From Treponema brennaborense (GTDB lineage Bacteria > Spirochaetota > Spirochaetia > Treponematales > Treponemataceae): DNA of 64,000 nucleotides. A program made the translations under genes and the position numbers. Below, piece after piece: positions 58,205-64,000 of the stretch. The stretch is taken from positions 1-64,000 of the forward strand of contig JAMPCJ010000005.1 of NCBI GenBank assembly GCA_023666275.1, read 5' to 3'. How positions within the stretch are numbered: the stretch's first letter is position 1; the number at the start of each line of letters is the position of its first letter. The notes beneath the pieces were generated by a model, which did no database searches, was not told where the DNA came from, and was given only the letters and a program-made list of their open reading frames with translations.

Positions 58205-59368
58205 ATGGCGCAGAAAAAACGCTCGAAAAATAATGTAAAACGTTTGAAAATATCACCGGGCAAAACAATTTTATTATCTGCTGCGGTGTTCGCGTTATGT
58301 GTTTGCATGCTTATTGCGAGCATTTTTATTTCGTCGCCGCGGGGAACAAAACAAACTTCCGCAGCAAACGAAAGAAATACCGAATCGACCGCACCCGTGA
58401 AGCTTCCGCAGCAGGACAGAGAACCTGCCGAAAAACAGCCGCCACAAAAAGCCTCCGATGCCGAGCCGCAGCCGTCTGCGGCGCAGAAAACAGCGAAGCA
58501 GAAAACGGCGTCTGCCGATGCCCCCGAACCGCCGCAGAAACACGAAAAGCCGCTTCCGGAAAAAAAGCAGATTTCCGCCCCTGCAAAAAAAACAGCGCCG
58601 GATGAAATTCCCGCTGCTCCCGAAAAAAAGGCCGCTGCTCCCGACCGAAAAATTCCGAAATCGGAAACACCGGCCGTGCCGCTGCCGCCGAAGCAGCCTG
58701 CCGGCAGCAAAGGTACAGTTGTTCTTATTTTCGATGACGGCGGCAATAACTTAGGGCACCTTGAGCCGTATCTTGCCATTCCGTTTCCTGTAACCATTGC
58801 CGTGCTGCCGGGACTTGCGGCTTCCGTGCAGACGGCGCAGAAGGTTCGGAACGCCGGCAAAGAAGTAATGCTGCATCAGCCGATGCAGGCAGTCGATCTT
58901 TCGATAAATCCCGGACCGGGCGCGGTTACGCCTGAAATGAATGAAATCGAAATACGGCAGGTGATTCTTGATAATCTTTCCGAAATCGGACCTGTTTCCG
59001 GAATGAATAATCACGAAGGTTCTCTTATTACCGGAGAACTTTGGGCAATAGGCACCGTGCTCGATATTTGCATGGAACAGAATTTATATTTTGTGGATTC
59101 ACGGACATCTGTCGCGTCAAAAGCCCGCGAAGCCGCTGCCGCGCGCGGCATGAAAATATGGGAACGCAGTATTTTTATCGATAATTCTCCGCAAAAAGAA
59201 GATATGCTTGCCGAAATAAAAAAAGGACTTGCCGCTGCGGAAAAAAACGGATTTGTGATAATGATAGGGCATGTACGGCCGCACGGACTGGCGCAGCTGG
59301 TAGCGGAAAAATATCCCGAATGGGAACGCAGCGGCTATGCATTCAAAACAATTTCGCAGCTTAAATAA
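58205..59368 (+). CDS. Divergent polysaccharide deacetylase family (YibQ-like) protein
   Basis: A 387-aa membrane-anchored envelope protein. There is one N-terminal membrane segment (about 17-37), then a long Pro/Ala/Lys/Glu-rich linker (about 55-165) that can span the periplasm, and a C-terminal catalytic-like domain (about 170-387) with VVLIFDDGGNNLGHLEPYLA, VMLHQPMQA and MNNHEGSLIT. The family resembles carbohydrate deacetylases but its substrate is not known. It stands alone between the sigma factor and tsaD. Confidence 0.88.
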   Translation: MAQKKRSKNNVKRLKISPGKTILLSAAVFALCVCMLIASIFISSPRGTKQTSAANERNTESTAPVKLPQQDREPAEKQPPQKASDAEPQPSAAQKTAKQKTASADAPEPPQKHEKPLPEKKQISAPAKKTAPDEIPAAPEKKAAAPDRKIPKSETPAVPLPPKQPAGSKGTVVLIFDDGGNNLGHLEPYLAIPFPVTIAVLPGLAASVQTAQKVRNAGKEVMLHQPMQAVDLSINPGPGAVTPEMNEIEIRQVILDNLSEIGPVSGMNNHEGSLITGELWAIGTVLDICMEQNLYFVDSRTSVASKAREAAAARGMKIWERSIFIDNSPQKEDMLAEIKKGLAAAEKNGFVIMIGHVRPHGLAQLVAEKYPEWERSGYAFKTISQLK

Positions 59369-59479
59369 TTTAATGCGGCGAGTACTTGCCGAAACTGCGG
59401 ATCGCCGCAGACTGTTAAAGGCGGAAGAGATGTTTTATAAAAGCATCCATGCCGCAGTGTATTTAAAGGAGCGCGTTAT

Positions 59480-60499
59480 ATGAAAATATTGGGCATAGAA
59501 TCGTCATGCGATGAAACTGCCGCCGCGGTTGTGGAAGACGGCCGCAAAATATTGAGCAATGTTGTTGCTACGCAAATTCCGTTTCATCAGCAGTATAAGG
59601 GCGTTGTGCCGGAACTTGCAAGCCGCAAACATACGGAATGGATTCTGCCTGTGGTAAAAAAGGCGCTGGATGACGCCGGACTTTCCGCAGACAGCATTGA
59701 CGGCGTTGCGGCAACGAATTGCCCCGGCTTAATGGGCTCGCTGCTTGTGGGATTGACGTTCGCAAAAATGTTTGCCTGGACTGCAAAAAAACCGTTCGTT
59801 GCCGTAAATCACATGCTCGGTCATTTATACGCTGCGCATCTTTTTCAGGACATTCCGTATCCGTATCTCGGTCTGCTTGTTTCCGGCGGGCACAGCATAA
59901 TCTGCAAAGTTTCGAATTTCGATGATATAGAAGTGCTCGGTACAACAGTCGATGATGCTGTCGGCGAAGCCTTTGACAAAGTTGCGAAATTTTACGGCTT
60001 CGGCTACCCGGGCGGCGCAGTCATCGACAACCTTGCAAAAAACGGCAGTGCAGACGCTGCGCATTTTCCGCTGCCGAAACTGCACGGTGCGGAACACCGT
60101 TACGACGTTTCATATTCCGGATTGAAAACAGCGGTCATCAATCAGCTGGATCAGTTTTGGAATCCGAATTTCGAAAAGACGCCGGAAAATATTGCCGCAG
60201 CTTTTCAGGAAACAGCGGTGCGGACATTGATTTCGCGCCTGTTTTCGGCGGCAGAAGATACGGGAATAAAAACGATTGTCGCCGGCGGCGGCGTTGCTGC
60301 CAATTCACGGCTGCGCGCGCTGCTCGCGGAACGGACTGATTTAAACTGCATTTTTCCGCCGCTTTCTTTATGCGGCGACAACGGCGCAATGATAGCCGGA
60401 ATAGGATACCGCTATTTGGAACGCGGCGAAACAAGTCCCTGGAATATTGCCGCCGACGCACGGATTCCGGCATTTCGCCGCCGCGCGTTCCGCCGGTAA
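59480..60499 (+). CDS. tsaD: tRNA threonylcarbamoyladenosine transferase TsaD
   Basis: A 339-aa essential enzyme that makes t6A at position 37 of ANN-decoding tRNAs. Typical motifs are GIESSCDETAAAVVEDG at the N-terminus, metal ligands in NHMLGHLYAAH (His near 111 and 115), SGGHSII, GEAFDKVAKFYGFGYPGG, and CGDNGAMIAGIGY near the end. The length is normal. AAGGAG precedes the ATG. Confidence 0.97.
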   Translation: MKILGIESSCDETAAAVVEDGRKILSNVVATQIPFHQQYKGVVPELASRKHTEWILPVVKKALDDAGLSADSIDGVAATNCPGLMGSLLVGLTFAKMFAWTAKKPFVAVNHMLGHLYAAHLFQDIPYPYLGLLVSGGHSIICKVSNFDDIEVLGTTVDDAVGEAFDKVAKFYGFGYPGGAVIDNLAKNGSADAAHFPLPKLHGAEHRYDVSYSGLKTAVINQLDQFWNPNFEKTPENIAAAFQETAVRTLISRLFSAAEDTGIKTIVAGGGVAANSRLRALLAERTDLNCIFPPLSLCGDNGAMIAGIGYRYLERGETSPWNIAADARIPAFRRRAFRR

Positions 60500-60601
60500 A
60501 CATTGTCTGTTAAAAATATACTGGCGCGGTTTTCGCCTGAGGGAAAACATCTCCGTCCGCCGCAAAATCTTAAGAATTGTAATTATCTTATGGAAGTTTT
60601 C

Positions 60602-60674
60602 AGCCAACTCCCGGACTTGAACCGAGTACCTGCGCGTTACGAGGGCGCTGCTCTACCAGGTGAGCTAAGTTGGC
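60602..60674 (-). tRNA. tRNA-Thr (CGT)
   Basis: A full cloverleaf on the minus strand: acceptor GCCAACT/AGTTGGC, D-stem GCTC/GAGC, anticodon CGT in loop CTCGTAA, and T-stem CTCGG/CCGGG. The anticodon stem GCGCC/CGCGC has a C31/C39 mismatch at the loop end; the usual sequence would have G39. CCA is not encoded. Confidence 0.93.
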
Positions 60675-60687
60675 AAAATATACAAAG

Positions 60688-60716
60688 ATAATATCAAAAA
60701 AACAAATACGCGTCAA
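60688..60716 (-). promoter_or_regulatory. Promoter of tRNA-Thr
   Basis: TTGACG (60711-60716), 17 nt, TATTAT (60688-60693), start about 7 nt before the tRNA. Confidence 0.7.
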
Positions 60717-60980
60717 TCAATATAGCAAATGTGTGTCCATTATCGGAAGCCGAAAATCAAGGCAGAAAGGTGTGCCGACTGTAAAGCGGTAACGGCGCTA
60801 ACATTGCCGGTAGTCCGAATACTGATTGCGGCGCCGTTGGCTCGAACTCGCGAGCGCTCGTTCGATACGGATTGGCATGCCGACAACCTGTCGGCGAGTG
60901 CATAAAACTATTGACGGCAGTACAGCCGATGTGTGTGCATGAAAAATTTTTCCGCAGATGCTTTATCCGCAAATTTTGTT
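60717..60980. other. Intergenic region upstream of tRNA-Thr
   Basis: About 265 nt with no credible gene. It includes a small perfect hairpin GCCGACA-ACC-TGTCGGC (about 60880-60896) without a T-run, and a G/C-rich palindromic patch around CTCGCGAG (60849-60856). I cannot assign a function. Confidence 0.45.
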
Positions 60981-61703
60981 TTAATGCGAAAACAGCCCTT
61001 GTTTCGGGTTCTTGGTTCCGTATGCAGTCCATTTAATCTGCGATGATGCTTTTTTCCGTGCGGAAGAATCCGATTCGGGAATTGCATCAAGAAACGGGAA
61101 AAGCCATTCCGCAATGTCTGCATGACGGGTGCCGTTTTCTGCCCGCAGCAGCAGAACCGAGGGATTTGACGCGGCAGACTGCTGTGCCGCCACAAGTTCC
61201 GCAAGCGCCGTGAACGACTGCTGCGCTACGGCGGTAAGAATTCCCGCTTTTTCCGTTTCCGATTGTGTTTTGGCGGAACTGCTTTTTATTATGTCCGCCG
61301 CGGATGGAAGATATTTTTGGAGAAAAATAAGTCTGCCGCTGCCTTTTTGGGCAAAGTCGGCAAGCAGTTCCGTTACAAGATACAAATAGCTTTGAATCAT
61401 CGTCTCGGAAGCTTCCGCGATAATGTCTGTTTCCAGGTCTTTGAAAGAACGATTCCATTCCGCCGCGTCAAAAATAATAAGCGCCTCGTGTATGTCGGAA
61501 TAGCGGGCTTCCGTTTGGACTATTATCGAGCGGGCTGATATCGGCGACAGCCTGTTCCATACGACAGTATTTTCCGTGTTTGCAGCGTCTGTGCTGTCCG
61601 GATATTTTGCCAGGCAGACTTTTCTGTCGGAAAGAAGCGCTTTCTGCAAATAATCCGCGCCTGCGGCAAAATCTGTTCCCGCAATAAGAAGTGTTTTCGG
61701 CAT
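60981..61703 (-). CDS. Hypothetical protein, Rossmann-like
   Basis: A 240-aa soluble protein. The N-terminus (KTLLIAGTDFAAGADYLQKALL) resembles a Rossmann nucleotide-binding beginning, and the middle (IIVQTEARYSDIHEALIIFDA; SYLYLVTELLADFAQKGSGRLIFL) recalls short-chain dehydrogenases, but the Y-x3-K catalytic pair is not evident. The function is open. The start at 61703 lies 7 nt from TATAAT; a longer frame to 61787 crosses the promoter. Confidence 0.65.
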   Translation of the reverse strand: MPKTLLIAGTDFAAGADYLQKALLSDRKVCLAKYPDSTDAANTENTVVWNRLSPISARSIIVQTEARYSDIHEALIIFDAAEWNRSFKDLETDIIAEASETMIQSYLYLVTELLADFAQKGSGRLIFLQKYLPSAADIIKSSSAKTQSETEKAGILTAVAQQSFTALAELVAAQQSAASNPSVLLLRAENGTRHADIAEWLFPFLDAIPESDSSARKKASSQIKWTAYGTKNPKQGLFSH

Positions 61704-61710
61704 GATGCCG

Positions 61711-61739
61711 ATTATATCATTGCAGCCTTGTTTTAACAA
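61711..61739 (-). promoter_or_regulatory. Leaderless-type promoter of the 60981-61703 gene
   Basis: TTGTTA (61734-61739), 17 nt, TATAAT (61711-61716), 7 nt, ATG at 61703. Confidence 0.7.
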
Positions 61740-61798
61740 TATAATTATGCGCTCCGTTTTTAATTGCGCCGATGCCGCGCAGTGCAATGCATTTGCGA

Positions 61799-61827
61799 TT
61801 GACGCGGAATATGTGAACAGGTATCAT
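61799..61827 (+). promoter_or_regulatory. Leaderless-type promoter of the symporter gene
   Basis: TTGACG (61799-61804), 17 nt, TATCAT (61822-61827), 7 nt, ATG at 61835. Confidence 0.7.
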
Positions 61828-61834
61828 TGACGGC

Positions 61835-63064
61835 ATGAAAATTTGGCTTAAATATTTTTTGGGTTGCACGCTCGGCGTTTTCATGGCGGTTTTTCTTCCG
61901 TTTGATTTTGTTCCCGTTCAAAAAATTCTCGAATTTTGTACGGAATTTTCCGTGCGTTTCGGACGCTACATGTTGATTCCGCTTGTTTTTTTCGGCACGG
62001 CTGTTGCGGTCTGCAAACTGCGCGCGTCCGCCCGCCTGCCGAAAACGATATTAAAAACTGCCGGCATTATAGTCGCTTCTTCTTTTATGCTGACGCTGCT
62101 GGGACTGATTTCCGTTTTAATCGTGAAATTGCCGAGAATTCCGATTTCCGTCGAAAAAATTTCGCAGCCGCTGTCATTGAATATTACGGATAATATTTTG
62201 GCGATTTTTCCGTATTCCGTATTTGAAATTTTTACCGACGGCGCGTTTCTGCTTCCGGTTTTTATTGCGGCGGGATTCATCGGAGCTGTATGCAGCAGCG
62301 AAAAAGTTGCAGCTAAACCGGTTTTTACGCTGTTTGAATCGTTTTCGCGGATTATTTGGACAATATCCAATATTTTTATCGATGTATTTTCAATCGGTCT
62401 GATTGCCGTTTCCTGTTCCTGGACAATTCAGTTTATCGATGTTTTGCAGACGGGCGTATTCAACAGACTGATTATTTTATTGTCCGCGGATTTGCTGATA
62501 ATTGCATTTGTGCTGTATCCGGCGATTATGCGCTTTACTTTCAGAGAAATGCATCCCTATCGAATTTTGTATGCAGGCACGGCATCCGTATTTGCGGCGT
62601 TTTTTACCGGCGACAGCAATATGACGCTTGCTGTGAATTTATTCCACGCAAAAGGAAGTCTCGGCATCAAGCGGAAAATGAACGCAGCGGTTCTGCCGCT
62701 GTTTTCCGTTTTTGCCAGAGGCGGCGCGGCGTTTGTAACGGCTATTTCTTTTATACTGATTTTGCGCTCATATTCCAGTTTGGGGATTTCCGTATATGAT
62801 ATATGCTGGATTTGTTTGGTTTCTTTTGCGGTTTCATTCGCTCTTGGTGCGCTGCCGTCCGGCGGGCCGTTTATCGCGCTTACGGTAATATGTTCTCTGT
62901 ACGGGCGCGGATTTGACAGCGGCTATTTGCTTTTGAAGCCTGTCGCGCCGGTGCTGTGTTCATTTGCTGCCGCGATAGATGCAGTAACGGCAATGTTCGG
63001 TTCTTATCTTATCGCCTGGAAAAGCGGGCAGACGGAACATATTGAACTGAGAAAATTCATATAA
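61835..63064 (+). CDS. Dicarboxylate/amino acid:cation symporter (DAACS family)
   Basis: A 409-aa inner-membrane carrier with the GltP-like fold: eight membrane helices plus re-entrant hairpins. Recognisable parts are RFGRYMLIPLVFFGTAVAV, the first hairpin region FAAFFTGDSNMTLAVNLF, and the second hairpin region LGALPSGGPFIALTV. It would take up glutamate, aspartate or a C4-dicarboxylate with Na+ or H+. The substrate is not determined. It is convergent with tex. Confidence 0.88.
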   Translation: MKIWLKYFLGCTLGVFMAVFLPFDFVPVQKILEFCTEFSVRFGRYMLIPLVFFGTAVAVCKLRASARLPKTILKTAGIIVASSFMLTLLGLISVLIVKLPRIPISVEKISQPLSLNITDNILAIFPYSVFEIFTDGAFLLPVFIAAGFIGAVCSSEKVAAKPVFTLFESFSRIIWTISNIFIDVFSIGLIAVSCSWTIQFIDVLQTGVFNRLIILLSADLLIIAFVLYPAIMRFTFREMHPYRILYAGTASVFAAFFTGDSNMTLAVNLFHAKGSLGIKRKMNAAVLPLFSVFARGGAAFVTAISFILILRSYSSLGISVYDICWICLVSFAVSFALGALPSGGPFIALTVICSLYGRGFDSGYLLLKPVAPVLCSFAAAIDAVTAMFGSYLIAWKSGQTEHIELRKFI

Positions 63065-63096
63065 ATGCGGAACTGCGCATAAAACGGGCACTGAAT

Positions 63097-63131
63097 AAAA
63101 AACAGCCGCATTGTTTCGGCGGCTGTTTTTT
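63097..63131. terminator. Bidirectional terminator between symporter gene and tex
   Basis: ACAGCCGC (63102-63109) pairs with GCGGCTGT (63119-63126), with an A-run on the left and a T-run on the right. It can end both convergent transcripts. Confidence 0.9.
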
Positions 63132-63165
63132 ATTTTGTTTCTGCATTGCGGGGAAATTCCGCACG

Positions 63166-64000
63166 TTATTTATTTTTCAATAACGCTGCGAACGGGTTGT
63201 ACGTAAGTCCGTCGTCGCTCCCGTAACTGCGCGTACCTGTGCGGTTTTGTTTTCCGGGAACGGATTTGCCGCCGCCGGAATTCCGCCTTGCGGATTGAGT
63301 TCCGTTTTCGGCAGCCGCTGTCTTTCCGGCGTCTGTTCTGACAACACGGCGGACTTTTGCCTTGTCCGTTTTTACGGCGGATTCCGTATCGGAAGCGGAA
63401 GAGCGATGTTCCGGAGTTCCGCTTCGCTTTGTGTCTGCCGATGCGCCGCTTTTTAATGACAGACTGATTCTGCGCCGATCCGGATCAAGCGCAATAATAA
63501 CGCATTCTTTTATATCGCCGACTTTAAGAACATCCATCGGATCTTCTACGTAGCTGTCGCTCAGTTCCGATATATGCAGCAGCGCGGTTTCTTTAATACC
63601 GAGATCGACAAACGCGCCGAAGTCGACGACATTTTTGATTTTTCCGGTAACTTTCATGCCTTCTTTTAAATCTTCGAAAGTAACGACGCCCTTTTGCATA
63701 ATCGGTTTCGGATATTCATCACGCGGATCCCGATTCGGTTTTTTCAATTCATCGATAATATCCGTAATCGTTGTGTCGCCGATATTGTATTTTTCTTCGA
63801 TTTGTTTTTTCAAATCGGACGAAACTGCGTTTTGCGACTGTACAAACGGCAGGATTTCGCGCGCGGCGGCATAATTTTCCGGATGAACCCAGGTGTTGTC
63901 CAGCGGATCGGCACTTTCCGGGATTTTAAGAAATCCGGCGCATTGCTCAAACGCTTTCGGGCCGAGTCCGCTTATTTTTTTCAAATCGTCGCGGCTGATG
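63166..64000 (-). CDS. tex: Tex-like transcription accessory protein, C-terminal part
   Basis: The reading frame runs off the right edge, so only the last 277 residues are seen. They contain the helix-hairpin-helix region (KKISGLGPKAFEQCAGFLKI), an S1 RNA-binding domain (VTGKIKNVVDFGAFVDLGIKETALLHISELSD), and a basic, Ser/Gly-rich tail of about 80 residues. Tex binds RNA and the transcription machinery and is about 750 aa in most bacteria. An apparent start at 63984 is a Leu (TTG) inside the protein. Confidence 0.93.
   Translation of the reverse strand, partial: ISRDDLKKISGLGPKAFEQCAGFLKIPESADPLDNTWVHPENYAAAREILPFVQSQNAVSSDLKKQIEEKYNIGDTTITDIIDELKKPNRDPRDEYPKPIMQKGVVTFEDLKEGMKVTGKIKNVVDFGAFVDLGIKETALLHISELSDSYVEDPMDVLKVGDIKECVIIALDPDRRRISLSLKSGASADTKRSGTPEHRSSASDTESAVKTDKAKVRRVVRTDAGKTAAAENGTQSARRNSGGGKSVPGKQNRTGTRSYGSDDGLTYNPFAALLKNK

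Noticed and set aside
1-64000. CRISPR arrays, insertion sequences, prophage
   Set aside because: No regularly spaced repeats, no transposase, integrase or phage structural genes were recognised.

Overview
The window reads as a chromosomal segment of a Treponema-like, anaerobic, host-associated spirochaete. The support is: an archaeal/eukaryal-type phenylalanyl-tRNA synthetase alpha chain (33637-35193), a hallmark of spirochaetes; a long hypothetical protein resembling the spirochaete-restricted DUF5312 family; RicT/YaaR and bactofilin/M23 gene pairs; and strict-anaerobe energy genes (pyruvate:ferredoxin oxidoreductase, two [FeFe]-hydrogenase-type proteins, flavodiiron protein). Species cannot be fixed from sequence alone. 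I see no IS element, prophage or CRISPR array.

Layout. 1-1124: 3' cut tRNA-Asp, a gene-free kilobase with two elaborate inverted repeats, and initiator tRNA-fMet. 1147-7766: PrsW-like protease, shikimate kinase, dnaX-ybaB-recR, a chemoreceptor. 7772-10405: zinc-type ABC importer. 10579-22980 (all minus): a redox/hydrogen block made of a PHP phosphoesterase, a DRTGG-like protein, a CBS-HATPase protein, two YjbQ proteins, NifJ, a monomeric [FeFe] hydrogenase, a [2Fe-2S] protein, a SpoIIE-type phosphatase, a HydS-type sensory hydrogenase with PAS domain, and another [2Fe-2S] protein. 23069-42187: housekeeping and envelope genes (RicT, YaaR, bactofilin, M23 peptidase, TatD, Dus, GGDEF, rhomboid, PheS, FprA, MalQ, CPA2 antiporter, Sir2, hypoxanthine/uracil-DNA glycosylase). 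42315-55603: a 13-kb aryl-polyene-like type II polyketide/fatty-acid cluster. 55732-64000: acetyltransferase, ThrH, an RpoS-like sigma factor, polysaccharide-deacetylase-like protein, TsaD, tRNA-Thr, a cation symporter, and the end of tex.

How things work together. The polyene cluster has a complete-looking core (ACP, acyl-AMP ligase, ketosynthase plus chain-length factor, ketoreductase, two dehydratase-type hotdog proteins) with lipid-anchoring and export parts (glycosyltransferase, LpxL-like acyltransferase, thioesterase, LolA-like protein, MMPL exporter, DUF3261 lipoprotein). It is split by a terminator. The larger half starts with a strong promoter followed by a run of nine G in the leader just before the ACP start, which looks like a phase-variation switch. 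The hydrogenase block pairs metabolic enzymes (PFOR, hydrogenase) with what looks like a sensor-phosphatase-kinase relay.

Regulatory style. Promoters match TTGACN-N17-TAnnnT. About sixteen genes carry the -10 hexamer only 6-10 nt upstream of ATG with no Shine-Dalgarno sequence, so many transcripts are probably leaderless. The RpoS-like sigma gene instead has an almost perfect sigma-54 (-24/-12) element, recalling the RpoN-RpoS cascade of Borrelia.
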